From positions 78,846 through 142,845 of the forward strand of contig NZ_BCUF01000008.1 of the NCBI RefSeq assembly GCF_001591145.1: a DNA stretch of 64,000 nt, in the 5' to 3' direction. Origin of the DNA: Vibrio harveyi NBRC 15634 = ATCC 14126 = KCTC 12724 (GTDB lineage Bacteria > Pseudomonadota > Gammaproteobacteria > Enterobacterales > Vibrionaceae). The first letter of the stretch is position 1; each line of letters opens with the position of its first letter. This document shows, piece by piece, positions 44,761 to 53,265 of the stretch. The notes below the pieces were generated by a model, which did no database searches, had not been told where the DNA came from, and saw only the letters and a list, made by a program, of their open reading frames with translations. The position numbers and the translations under genes are program-made.

Positions 44761-45138
44761 TCAAACAATAGGAGGACGGTAAGGTTTATAAACCACAGTC
44801 ACTGCTTTCGGTGTGGGTGATTTATCGATCAGTGCGAGGCTATGCGGGAGCAAGATGACATCATCTTGCAAAAGGTTAGTTGGAATTTTCACGATACAGG
44901 AAGAGCTGCAACTGGTATGTGCTTGCTGCCCTTTTTCCATCAAGTGATCACTATGGTGCGACTCGATGCAATCCTTATTATCTACACCCATTTTTTGATG
45001 AAGTTCAGCGACAGGGTCTTTGTTTGAACTCACATCAATTGGTGCCGTTGCTGCACGCACACTCGACACGACACCCGTTAGCAACATGGCTAATAGACAA
45101 AGCATTGTCGTCAGGAATGTACGGTTAAAACTCGGCAT
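44761..45138 (-). CDS. Exported Cys/His-rich small protein
   Basis: A 125-residue exported protein with a signal segment (~8-30, ending VRAA). The mature part has a cluster of possible metal ligands: Cys57, His61, His62, His65, His73, then CSSSC, followed by VVYKPYRPPIV at the end. The layout recalls DUF2946/CopL-like metal-associated proteins, but assignment is weak. It lies ~90 bases upstream of dsbA on the same strand and could be a DsbA substrate. No terminator lies between them. Confidence 0.7.
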   Translation of the reverse strand: MPSFNRTFLTTMLCLLAMLLTGVVSSVRAATAPIDVSSNKDPVAELHQKMGVDNKDCIESHHSDHLMEKGQQAHTSCSSSCIVKIPTNLLQDDVILLPHSLALIDKSPTPKAVTVVYKPYRPPIV

Positions 45139-45331
45139 ACAACTTCTTCAAAATATGGTGAATCTTCATCATACAGAATCCTTCTTTTCATACAAGCCAA
45201 TCACTTAGTAGCACGTTCACAAACCAGAGGATTCTGACACTCGATACCGACTGCAATGCCGATAACACTTGAAATCCTTATGAAACCTGAGTAATAGTTA
45301 GATCAGTTTTTGTACAAACAAGGAAAGATTA

Positions 45332-45637
45332 ATGCTTAAAAAGAGATTCTTTAAAACAAAAGACGAAGTCGAAGTCACGTTCGAGCTAGACAAAAACCAG
45401 TGGGAGTCGATTCAAATTGCAGGCGACTTTAACAACTGGCAACCAGAACCAATGAAGCTCGTGAAGAAAAGTGGACAGTTTAAATTTAAAACACGCTTGC
45501 CGAAAGAACAGAATATTCAGTTCCGTTACCTATTTAACGAAGCTGAGTGGGAAAACGACCCACAAGCGGATGCCTACGTACCAAATGGTTTTGGCAGTGA
45601 TAACAGTGTCGTGTGCACTCAAGAGCAACCAGCTTAA
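45332..45637 (+). CDS. Single-domain glycogen-binding (CBM48/isoamylase N) protein
   Basis: A 101-residue cytosolic protein consisting only of a CBM48-type early-set domain. The family core VTFELD... VQIAGDFNNWQP appears here as SIQIAGDFNNWQPEPM (~29-44), followed by QFRYLFNEAEWENDPQADAYVPNGFGSDNS. Such stand-alone domains bind alpha-glucans such as glycogen. ATG follows AAGGA. It is monocistronic, with a terminator at 45655-45682. The partner enzyme is not nearby. Confidence 0.9.
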   Translation: MLKKRFFKTKDEVEVTFELDKNQWESIQIAGDFNNWQPEPMKLVKKSGQFKFKTRLPKEQNIQFRYLFNEAEWENDPQADAYVPNGFGSDNSVVCTQEQPA

Positions 45638-45654
45638 TCACACAGACAGAAAAG

Positions 45655-45682
45655 ATAGGCGTACTCAGTGCGCCTTTTTTAT
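45655..45682 (+). terminator. Terminator after CBM48 gene
   Basis: AGGCGTACT / AGTGCGCCT stem followed by TTTTTT. Confidence 0.85.
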
Positions 45683-45867
45683 CGCCAATTTTTCATCGAG
45701 TTACCATTAATTGTTGCCATACAACAACAGTGTTTTACCCAAAGTGATATATATCAACAAAAGCTATTTCCTTAATATACCCACATCGCAGCGAGATAGA
45801 TGTTCTTAACTAAAAGCTGCTCTCATACAAAAGCAACTCTCAAACAAAGAGATGAAGGAAACAAAAG

Positions 45868-46587
45868 ATGAAAAAACTGATTGTAATTACAGGTGCAAGT
45901 TCTGGTATCGGTGAAGCAATTGCCCGTCGTCTAAGCGATGAAGGTCACCCACTTCTTCTTCTTGCTCGTCGTGTAGAACGTTTGGAAGCCCTAAACCTGC
46001 CAAACACGCTATGTGAGAAAGTAGACGTAACAGACAAGTCTTCATTTGAAGCTGCGATTGCGAAAGCGGAAGAGAAATTTGGTCCAGCTGATGCACTAGT
46101 AAACAACGCAGGTGTGATGCTACTTGGTCAAATTGACACACAAGATGCATCAGAATGGAAACGCATGTTCGACGTGAACGTACTTGGTCTGCTAAACGGC
46201 ATGCAGTCTGTGCTTGCACCAATGAAATCACGTAACAGCGGTACTATCATCAACATCAGCTCAATCGCAGGCAAAAAAACGTTCCCTGATCACGCAGCTT
46301 ACTGTGGTACTAAATTTGCGGTTCACGCGATTTCTGAAAACGTTCGTGAAGAAGTCGCAGCATCGAATGTTCGTGTAACAACAATTGCCCCAGGTGCGGT
46401 AGAAACCGAACTGCTTTCTCACACAACATCGCAAGAAATCAAAGATGGTTACGGCGCATGGAAAGAGGACATGGGCGGCGTTCTTGCTGCTGATGACATC
46501 GCACGTGCAGTTGTATTTGCTTACCAGCAGCCACAAAACGTTTGCATCCGTGAAATTGCATTAGCACCAACTAAGCAACAGCCTTAA
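45868..46587 (+). CDS. Short-chain dehydrogenase/reductase
   Basis: A 239-residue classical SDR. Cofactor loop TGASSGIG (8-15), NNAG (79-82), catalytic Ser131/132 in NISS and YxxxK as Tyr145-Lys149. The basic residues after strand two (ARRVERLE) suggest NADPH. Its substrate is unknown, although it resembles the YdfG-type serine/3-hydroxy acid group. ATG follows AAGGAAAC. It is monocistronic, with a terminator at 46616-46643. Confidence 0.93.
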   Translation: MKKLIVITGASSGIGEAIARRLSDEGHPLLLLARRVERLEALNLPNTLCEKVDVTDKSSFEAAIAKAEEKFGPADALVNNAGVMLLGQIDTQDASEWKRMFDVNVLGLLNGMQSVLAPMKSRNSGTIINISSIAGKKTFPDHAAYCGTKFAVHAISENVREEVAASNVRVTTIAPGAVETELLSHTTSQEIKDGYGAWKEDMGGVLAADDIARAVVFAYQQPQNVCIREIALAPTKQQP

Positions 46588-46615
46588 TCTATACGATTTT
46601 AAGACGACGAAATTC

Positions 46616-46643
46616 AAAAAGCGGCTTCAAAGCCGCTTTTTCT
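46616..46643. terminator. Terminator between SDR and pseudopilin genes
   Basis: AAAAAGCGGCTT / AAGCCGCTTTTT stem, U-rich in both directions. Confidence 0.88.
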
Positions 46644-46671
46644 CTTTATGTAATCAACGCTCTTCATGTAA

Positions 46672-47127
46672 TCAACAATCTTCGGTAAATGAGGCGACCG
46701 TAACGCTACCGCCGGAGACAGCATCTTTGTAATAAACGTAGCATTTCTTGTGCCACACGTTATCTTTCCTAAAGCCAATAAACGCTTCCCTTCCCGCCGC
46801 ATCACTGCCTTTGTTTGTAACGTAAACTTGCTCAGCATCGATATTAAAGCTTCGCAAAACATTATCTCGGTGTGCAGTGGGATACCCATTACAGGTATAA
46901 ATGTCATCGATATAGGTATAACACTGGTTTTCAAGGCCTTGAGTCAGGGCCTTAGAGAACACAATATCCGAGCCTGTTTTCATCACCGCTTCGATTTCTT
47001 TTAATTTTGCCACGCGTCCATCACTAAAAAAACCTAAAATTCGAGGTGCAGAAGTGACAGACACGAGGGCCAATACAACGACAACAATAACCAGCTCTAA
47101 CAAAGTAAACCCTTTGCTTCTCCTCAT
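46672..47127 (-). CDS. Type IV prepilin-like protein (lone pseudopilin)
   Basis: A 151-residue prepilin. The short basic leader ends in Gly6, then FTLLELVIVVVVLALVSV, with Glu at mature position +5 (Glu11), so PilD/VcpD-type peptidase should process it. The globular part has Cys pairs (CYTYIDDIYTC and a C-terminal pair) as in MshA-like minor pilins. No assembly genes are adjacent, so it must use machinery encoded elsewhere. Confidence 0.9.
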   Translation of the reverse strand: MRRSKGFTLLELVIVVVVLALVSVTSAPRILGFFSDGRVAKLKEIEAVMKTGSDIVFSKALTQGLENQCYTYIDDIYTCNGYPTAHRDNVLRSFNIDAEQVYVTNKGSDAAGREAFIGFRKDNVWHKKCYVYYKDAVSGGSVTVASFTEDC

Positions 47128-47237
47128 AATCTATCTCTCTACAAATCCAAGCAAGCCACCAAAGTAATGAAGAAAATTATTTCATAACCACACAGCCGCC
47201 ACGTAAGCGTTTGTAAGAGGTCGTGCACTTCGTAGAC

Positions 47238-47266
47238 AAAAAAGCCGAGCTGTTGCTTGCTCGGCT
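47238..47266 (-). terminator. Terminator of the GntR gene
   Basis: GCCGAGC / GCTCGGC stem with a T-run (TTTTTTGTC) on the minus strand, 32 bases beyond the GntR stop. Confidence 0.85.
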
Positions 47267-47297
47267 CAATCGGCTAACGCTGAAGAAGAAACCTTCT

Positions 47298-47951
47298 TTA
47301 CTTCCTCGGCTTAATCGTTCGATAAGCCACATCAGTTAGGTAGTCATTTAGGCGATGTGATGCCGTGACCGCTTCCTCGGCATCAGTATGGCTGACAGCG
47401 CGTAAAACGGCAGCATGAAGAGAAGATGCTTCAACCAAATCTGAGTCTTGGTTTTTAAATGCAAACCAAAAGCGACGGGATAAACCTTGTAGTGGTGCCA
47501 TCGCTAACTGTAGATATTCATTACATGCAGCTTTGACGAGCAAGGTATGGATTTCTTTAAGTAAAGACGCGTAAAGCAGGTCATCTTTGTTTTCTGCACA
47601 AGCTTCTAACTGTTCAGCCAACATTAACATCTGCTGCTTCTCTTCAACACTTGCTCGCGAGGCAGCGTAGTTGACACATAAGGCTTCAATGTCGCGACGG
47701 ACTTCTAGGATCTTTAGTTGGCTCTCGACAGAGATTGCTGGGATTTGAATTCCACGTCGCGGGTGGATCTCAACCATACATTCATAAGCCAATCTTTGTA
47801 AAGCTTCTCGAACTGGCGTTCGCCCAAGCTCTAACTCTTCTGCCAACTGCTTTTCACTGACCATACTCCCTGGTTCTAATTCGCGGAAGATGATCATTTT
47901 TTCAAGTTTGCTGTATGCAACCTCTGTCTTATTGACTGAATTTACGGTCAT
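47298..47951 (-). CDS. GntR family regulator (FadR/FCD subgroup)
   Basis: A 217-residue regulator from ATG 47951, which follows AGGAACGAG; a frame from 48014 is less likely. The N-terminal winged helix carries MVSEKQLAEELELGRTPVREALQRL. The helical FCD domain (~85-215) has candidate metal-binding Asp/His residues. It is divergent from the FAD-oxidoreductase/enolase/BCCT genes. A perfect palindrome at 48056-48067 between them is a likely operator, so it probably represses this catabolic unit until the substrate appears. Confidence 0.92.
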   Translation of the reverse strand: MTVNSVNKTEVAYSKLEKMIIFRELEPGSMVSEKQLAEELELGRTPVREALQRLAYECMVEIHPRRGIQIPAISVESQLKILEVRRDIEALCVNYAASRASVEEKQQMLMLAEQLEACAENKDDLLYASLLKEIHTLLVKAACNEYLQLAMAPLQGLSRRFWFAFKNQDSDLVEASSLHAAVLRAVSHTDAEEAVTASHRLNDYLTDVAYRTIKPRK

Positions 47952-48055
47952 TCTCGTTCCTATTCCATTGATCAATCTTTTAGTGAGCAATCTCACGATA
48001 AGAAGTTTTGCCATTGTACCAAAAAAAGAAATACGAATATATTAAAAACATACAA

Positions 48056-48067
48056 CTGATATATCAG
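48056..48067. promoter_or_regulatory. Candidate GntR operator palindrome
   Basis: CTGATATATCAG is a perfect 12-bp palindrome, 33 bases upstream of the FAD-oxidoreductase start and in the divergent promoter region of the GntR gene. Confidence 0.55.
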
Positions 48068-48099
48068 ATGAACATCAGTCATCTATTAGTGAGGTAAGA

Positions 48100-49455
48100 A
48101 TGAAATCTTGGAACATTATCCGTCGTTATGAACACACTCCTGACCTACCTGTCTTGGCTGAAGTAGAAGTGTTAGTCATTGGCGGAGGTCCTGCTGGTGT
48201 TGCCGCAGCTGAAACGGCTGGTCGTCTAGGTAAGAACACTTGGTTAATTGAGAAATACGGTTTTTGCGGTGGTGCTGCCGTCGCGGGCTTATCTGGCACT
48301 ATTTGTGGTATGTACATGGCATCGAACGATGAAAATGCACAGCCAGAACAAGTAGTATTCGGTTTTACAGAACGTTTTCGTCAAGCATTAGAAAACAAAG
48401 GTGGTGTCACTGCTCCACAGCGTTACGGTAAAACGTACACAGTGACGCACGATCCTTTGATGTGGCGTGAAGTTGCTGATGATTTCCTAGAGCAAGCAAA
48501 TGTCAAAACTCTATTCCATACGTCAGTCACTGGCGTGATCATGGAAGGTGACACATTTAAAGGCGTGATCATCGAATCAAACGCAGGTCAAAGTATCATC
48601 TTAAGTAAACAGATCATCGACGCTTCTGGTGATGCTGCTGTGGTAGCTCGTGCGGGCATGGATTATTACTTTGGCGACAATGGTCGTATCCAAAACCCAA
48701 CCATGTTCTTCCGTTTTGGCGGTGTCGATATGGACACTTATCTCGACTACTACGGTAACGACACGATCTGCCCTCCAAAAGTCACCGAAAATATTCTTGC
48801 AGCCAACGAAAGCGGCGAATACCAGTTGCCACGTCATAAGATTTGGATTTTTCCGACCACACGCGCGAATGAGCTGATGGTTAATGCGACACGCCTTGCA
48901 GGTCAAGATGGACGCATGCTGAACGTCATTGATCCTGAAGATTTCACAGAAGCCGAAGTGTTCGGTCGTCGCCAAGTTCGTGAGTACGCCCGTTTCTTGA
49001 ATAACTTTGTTCCAGGTTGTGAACAGGCATTCGTTGTCGACACCGGTGTAGAAGTCGGCATTCGTCAAACGCGCTCTATTGTTGGTATCGAAACGCTAAC
49101 TAATGAAGACGTTGTTAACTGTCGCAAGCGTGAAGACGGTATTTGCCGTACCCCTTGGCCTATTGAATTGCACTCCGGCGATAAACCAAAACTGCACTGG
49201 CTAATTAACGATTACTACGACATCCCATTCCATACGCTAGTGCCAGTGGTTGGTGAAAACATCATTGTTGCTGGTCGATGCTTGAGCGCTGAACACGAAG
49301 CGCTTGCTTCTGCTCGCGTCACCGCGCAATGCTTTGAGCTTGGTCATGCAGCTGGCGTTGCTGCTGCACAAGCGATTGATACAAATACGGCGATTCGTGA
49401 CTTAAATGTCGCGGAGATTCGCGCCACCATGATTAAAAATGGCTCACGCCTGTAA
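48100..49455 (+). CDS. FAD-dependent oxidoreductase (PF12831-type)
   Basis: A 451-residue flavoprotein. The dinucleotide loop is VIGGGPAGVAAAE (27-39), followed by the FCGGAAVAGLSGTICG segment typical of the 'FAD-dependent oxidoreductase' family that includes possible dehydrogenases of hydroxy-acids and xanthan-like substrates. A C-terminal GG-type motif (VAGRCLSAEHEALASARV) contacts FAD. There is no signal peptide. It is first gene of the plus-strand unit, ten bases before the enolase-superfamily gene. The substrate is unknown; the context suggests oxidation or demethylation of a compound imported by the BCCT carrier. Confidence 0.88.
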   Translation: MKSWNIIRRYEHTPDLPVLAEVEVLVIGGGPAGVAAAETAGRLGKNTWLIEKYGFCGGAAVAGLSGTICGMYMASNDENAQPEQVVFGFTERFRQALENKGGVTAPQRYGKTYTVTHDPLMWREVADDFLEQANVKTLFHTSVTGVIMEGDTFKGVIIESNAGQSIILSKQIIDASGDAAVVARAGMDYYFGDNGRIQNPTMFFRFGGVDMDTYLDYYGNDTICPPKVTENILAANESGEYQLPRHKIWIFPTTRANELMVNATRLAGQDGRMLNVIDPEDFTEAEVFGRRQVREYARFLNNFVPGCEQAFVVDTGVEVGIRQTRSIVGIETLTNEDVVNCRKREDGICRTPWPIELHSGDKPKLHWLINDYYDIPFHTLVPVVGENIIVAGRCLSAEHEALASARVTAQCFELGHAAGVAAAQAIDTNTAIRDLNVAEIRATMIKNGSRL

Positions 49456-49465
49456 GGACTGAAAA

Positions 49466-50590
49466 ATGACCGATCTAAAAATTGAACGTGTAGAACTTTA
49501 CGCTGTAGCAGACCGCGATGCAGCACCTGTACCATGGGCAGATAACCAAGAACCTTTGTTATACACCAATAACATCGTCCGTCTAATTTGTAACGATGGT
49601 ACAGAGGGGTTAGGCGCCACAATCAGCTACACAGAGAACGATTTTGACCGCTGCATTATCGAATCTCAACGCACCATAGTTCCAGGTTTACTGGGTAAAA
49701 ATCCATTGGCAACTCAAGAGCTCTACAACTGGTTAATGGCGCGTTGTACTTGGGGTGGTCTGCCGGCTAAAGCGCCAATTGATATTGCAGCATGGGACAT
49801 CAAAGGCAAAAAAGCGGGCATGCCTCTTTACATGCTTTTAGGTGGCGCTCGAAACAAAATGTTGTCTTACGCATCGACGCCAATGTTCGACACCGTAGAA
49901 GAGTACTTCCCGTACCTAGACGACTGTATTGCACACGGCTTTAAAGCAATCAAGCTTCACTGCTACTGCGTGTACGAAAAGGACGTTGCCCTTGTTGACG
50001 CAGTTCAGGCTCGTTACGGCAAAACAGGCATTCGATTTATGCTTGATACGGCAACCTTCTACACGCCAGAACAAGCAATGGCAATGGCCAAACGCCTAGA
50101 GCGCTACCACTGGGAATGGTTAGAAGCACCGGTTTCTGATTACGACTACAACACTTATAAACGCCTAGTTAAAAACACTGACCTTGAGATTTCTAGTCAT
50201 GGTAACTGCTTGTTAACACTGCAAGAAGTGACCTATGCATTATCACAAGAGATGTGGTCTGACATTCGCCAAGACGCGACGGTTTGCGGTGGTATTACAC
50301 CTCTAAACAAATGCTTCCACATTGCAGAGGGCTTCTCTAAGAACCTAGAGATCCAATCAATGGGTTACACGCTAACACAAGCCGCAAACCTGCACGTCGC
50401 TCTTGCGCATAACAACTGTAAATTCTTTGAACAATTCTACCCTTACGAAGACTTTGAGCTAGCGTCGAAAACCGTTATCCGCACCGACAAAGAAGGCTAT
50501 GTCCGTGCTCCTGAAGGCAACGGCTTAGGTGTTGAAATGGATTGGGACAAAGTGAAAGAAATGTCTGTGGCGTCGTACGTTTTCGAATAA
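49466..50590 (+). CDS. Mandelate-racemase/enolase-superfamily enzyme
   Basis: A 374-residue enolase-superfamily enzyme with the N-terminal capping domain (~1-125) and the (beta/alpha)7-beta barrel. By eye against mandelate racemase: Lys163 and His165 (KLH in place of KxK), metal ligands Asp194 and Glu220, Asn247 where Glu is usual, Asp270, and Gln297 where the catalytic His is usual. Asn as third ligand is known in glucarate dehydratases. Loss of the His of the His/Asp dyad suggests a dehydratase or epimerase using Lys163. The exact reaction cannot be named. It is coupled with the FAD enzyme and followed by a long hairpin and the BCCT gene. Confidence 0.87.
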   Translation: MTDLKIERVELYAVADRDAAPVPWADNQEPLLYTNNIVRLICNDGTEGLGATISYTENDFDRCIIESQRTIVPGLLGKNPLATQELYNWLMARCTWGGLPAKAPIDIAAWDIKGKKAGMPLYMLLGGARNKMLSYASTPMFDTVEEYFPYLDDCIAHGFKAIKLHCYCVYEKDVALVDAVQARYGKTGIRFMLDTATFYTPEQAMAMAKRLERYHWEWLEAPVSDYDYNTYKRLVKNTDLEISSHGNCLLTLQEVTYALSQEMWSDIRQDATVCGGITPLNKCFHIAEGFSKNLEIQSMGYTLTQAANLHVALAHNNCKFFEQFYPYEDFELASKTVIRTDKEGYVRAPEGNGLGVEMDWDKVKEMSVASYVFE

Positions 50591-50660
50591 ACCGCATGCT
50601 TCACGACATAAACAATTAATACAGAGACAGCAAAAGACTGACATCCCTCTAACCCTACAC

Positions 50661-50707
50661 TGTCTGCCTTTCTAATTACTCGTATGGGAACGGGAGAAAG
50701 GCAGACA
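50661..50707. repeat. Perfect 13-bp inverted repeat between enolase and BCCT genes
   Basis: TGTCTGCCTTTCT (50661-50673) and AGAAAGGCAGACA (50695-50707) are exact complements separated by 21 bases. No T-run follows, so it is not a standard terminator. It could protect the upstream message, attenuate it, or serve as an operator. Confidence 0.75.
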
Positions 50708-50778
50708 CCCTGAGTGTCAGTGACAATAAACAAGGCCGTCCGAGTATTCTCATTAATAGACAATATTGGAAAGTCACA

Positions 50779-52383
50779 ATGAAATTGAATACTTCAGAAA
50801 TCGACTGGAAACTTACTTTTGGCAGTTTTGGATTTGTACTGCTTCTAGGTATTCTTGCAGTGGTATACCCAGAAGCCGTAAAAAGCACCATGAGCGGCAT
50901 GCTAGATTTTACCGTCATTAACTTCGGTTCTGGTTTCCTTTGGTACACACTTTTTGCAACAGGTGCCCTATTGTTCCTCGCCTTTTCTAAATATGGCGAT
51001 ATTCGTATGGGTGACACCAAACCTAAGTTTACGAAATTCCAACTGTTCGCAATGGCATTGTCTGCGGGCATGGGCGCAAGCACCATGTACTGGGGCTTTA
51101 TTGAAGCGGTATACTACTTCATGGACCCTCAGTTCGGTATTACAGATAAAGCCATGGCAATGGAATACGCTACGGCTTACAACATGTTCCACTGGGGCGC
51201 AGCAGGCTGGTTTATCTACCTCATTGTAGCCATCCCATTCGCCGTCGTATTCTACCTAAAGAAAAGCCGTCGAATGAGCTTAAGTGGTGTCATTAACTCA
51301 CTGTTTGATGACCGATTACCGGTTTGGGCGCAAAAGTTTATTGACCTACTGTTTATCATCACAACGCTTGCCGCAACCGCATTAACATTAGGTTTGGGCA
51401 TCCCGATGATTTCCTCTAACCTAGCGAGCTTAACGGGCATTCCAGACAATTTAATGTTGGGTATTGGCGTTATCCTTGGGTTGTCAGTGATCTTCTCTCT
51501 CAGCTCTTACATCGGCATTGAGAAAGGCATGGCCCGCCTATCTAGTGCAACCATTTATATCTGTGCAGCGTTTGTTGGCATCATCTTCATCATCGGACCA
51601 TCAGCTCTGATCATGAACAACTTAACCAATGGCATTGGTATCATGTTGACTGAATACATCCGCATGAGCACCAACACAGATCCATATGGCACAACGTTGT
51701 TCCCTCAATACTGGACGGTATTCTTCCTAGCGAACTGGATTTCTTACTCACCGGGTGTAGGTGTCTTCATCACTAAGATCATCCAAGGTCAGAAGCTAAA
51801 AGACGTGGTTCTCATCCTCGTGATTGGCGGCACAATGGGCTCTGCGGTTATCTTCGGTGTATGTGGCACCTTCTCAATGGATCTTGTAAACAACGGCGTC
51901 GTTGATGGTGTCAAACTGATTGGTGAAGGTCAGCCAACTGAGTTGGTGAAGCAAGTATTTGACTCAACATCTATTCCAATGTTGCTAACTGCTATCTACC
52001 TAGTCACGATGATTCTGTTTACAGTAACAACACTAGATGGCACCTCGTATTCACTAGCAGGCATCGCAACTAAACAGCTAGATGAAGAAGCAAACGTAAA
52101 CCCAATGTTTCGTCTGTTCTGGTGCTTATTGCTAACAGCACTACCAATCATCTTCTTACTGATTAATGCTGACTTGAATATCCTTAAAGCGTTCCCTGTA
52201 CTGATCATCGTATTGATCGTGCCAGTGTTCTTCATCGCGGCGGTTAAAACACTCCAATACCTTAAGCAAAACTACGGGCAAATTATGGAGCATCAACGCC
52301 AACAAGACGAACTTCTTGCAAAACAAGCACAAGAGCAACAAGTTGAAGTAACAAACTCGACACCCGTTCCTCAAGCTAGCTAG
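50779..52383 (+). CDS. BCCT-family transporter
   Basis: A 534-residue inner-membrane carrier of the betaine/choline/carnitine family with twelve hydrophobic segments. Landmarks are GMGASTMYWGFIE (helix 3 region), MFHWGAAGWFIYLIVAIPF and the signature helix 8 region FFLANWISYSPGVGVFI. There the Trp box of glycine-betaine carriers (WAWWISW) is changed to LANWISY, so the substrate is probably not plain glycine betaine. A long polar C-terminal tail is rich in Gln. It follows the enolase gene by 188 bases. A terminator lies at 52402-52431. Confidence 0.92.
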   Translation: MKLNTSEIDWKLTFGSFGFVLLLGILAVVYPEAVKSTMSGMLDFTVINFGSGFLWYTLFATGALLFLAFSKYGDIRMGDTKPKFTKFQLFAMALSAGMGASTMYWGFIEAVYYFMDPQFGITDKAMAMEYATAYNMFHWGAAGWFIYLIVAIPFAVVFYLKKSRRMSLSGVINSLFDDRLPVWAQKFIDLLFIITTLAATALTLGLGIPMISSNLASLTGIPDNLMLGIGVILGLSVIFSLSSYIGIEKGMARLSSATIYICAAFVGIIFIIGPSALIMNNLTNGIGIMLTEYIRMSTNTDPYGTTLFPQYWTVFFLANWISYSPGVGVFITKIIQGQKLKDVVLILVIGGTMGSAVIFGVCGTFSMDLVNNGVVDGVKLIGEGQPTELVKQVFDSTSIPMLLTAIYLVTMILFTVTTLDGTSYSLAGIATKQLDEEANVNPMFRLFWCLLLTALPIIFLLINADLNILKAFPVLIIVLIVPVFFIAAVKTLQYLKQNYGQIMEHQRQQDELLAKQAQEQQVEVTNSTPVPQAS

Positions 52384-52401
52384 CATCGACTTCTAACTCT
52401 C

Positions 52402-52431
52402 AAAAGCTCCGATAAACGTCGGAGCTTTTTT
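52402..52431 (+). terminator. Terminator after BCCT gene
   Basis: AAAAGCTCCGA / TCGGAGCTTTT stem with T-run. Confidence 0.9.
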
Positions 52432-52551
52432 ATTGGTTGTTAAGTTCAATCACTGCCGTCTATAAATTCCACAAGACTATTGATGTTTATTGAAATCACT
52501 GACAAATTTGTTTAAGTTTCAGGAAGAATTCCTACAAAGCGCATCACTGCC

Positions 52552-53265
52552 ATGAATGTACAAGACACTAAGCAATCAATTTTCATCGTTGAAGACGATC
52601 CTAAACTGCAAGCCATGTTAAGCGAATACTTTGTTGAACAAGGCTTCGACGTCCGTTGTATCGATAATGGAACAGATGCTCCAGATGCGATTATAGAGGC
52701 TCAGCCCGACCTCGTACTGCTTGATTTAATGTTGCCTGGCCAAGATGGATTGAGCGTCTGCCGCCAGATTCGCGAGTGCTTTAAAGGCAAAGTCTTGATG
52801 CTAACTGCTAGCGACGATGATTTTGACCACGTCGCTGCCCTTGAAATCGGCGCAGATGACTTCGTAAACAAGCCAATCAAACCACGAGTTTTGCTTGCTC
52901 GAATTCGCATGCTTTTGCGTCGTAAGGAGGTAACGACGTCTGATTCCGATACTTGTCTAGAAGTGGGGTTATTATGCCTTAACCGCCTACGTAAGGCTTG
53001 CGCTCTAAATCATGAGCCCATTGCCCTAACCGATGGTGAATTTGACTTACTTTGGGTCCTCGCAAACCACCCTGAACAAACTCTTTCTCGCGAGTGGCTA
53101 ACAAAAACCTTACGTGGTATCGAATATGACGGCACTGACCGTACTATCGATAACCGCATCGTTACCTTACGCAAAAAGCTGGGCGACAGCACCACTCCAC
53201 CACAAAAGATCATCACTGTGCGTGGTAAAGGCTACTTGTTTATGCCTGATGCTTGGAATGCGTAA
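52552..53265 (+). CDS. RstA-like OmpR-family response regulator
   Basis: A 237-residue regulator. Receiver Asp58 in LVLLDLMLPG; acidic pair Glu14/Asp15; Lys~107 in FVNKPIKP. The DNA-binding domain carries LRGIEYDGTDRTIDNRIVTLRKKL and ends GYLFMPDAWN, which is very close to E. coli RstA. Its TAA overlaps the ATG of the kinase gene (TAATG). It is paralogous to 23069-23761. Genes downstream (dgkA, eptA) suggest control of lipid A charge, as PmrA does, but no operator is seen. Confidence 0.93.
   Translation: MNVQDTKQSIFIVEDDPKLQAMLSEYFVEQGFDVRCIDNGTDAPDAIIEAQPDLVLLDLMLPGQDGLSVCRQIRECFKGKVLMLTASDDDFDHVAALEIGADDFVNKPIKPRVLLARIRMLLRRKEVTTSDSDTCLEVGLLCLNRLRKACALNHEPIALTDGEFDLLWVLANHPEQTLSREWLTKTLRGIEYDGTDRTIDNRIVTLRKKLGDSTTPPQKIITVRGKGYLFMPDAWNA

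Noticed and set aside
48601..49068. 155-codon antisense frame within the FAD oxidoreductase gene
   Set aside because: It mirrors a conserved coding region and has no start signal or protein-like composition.
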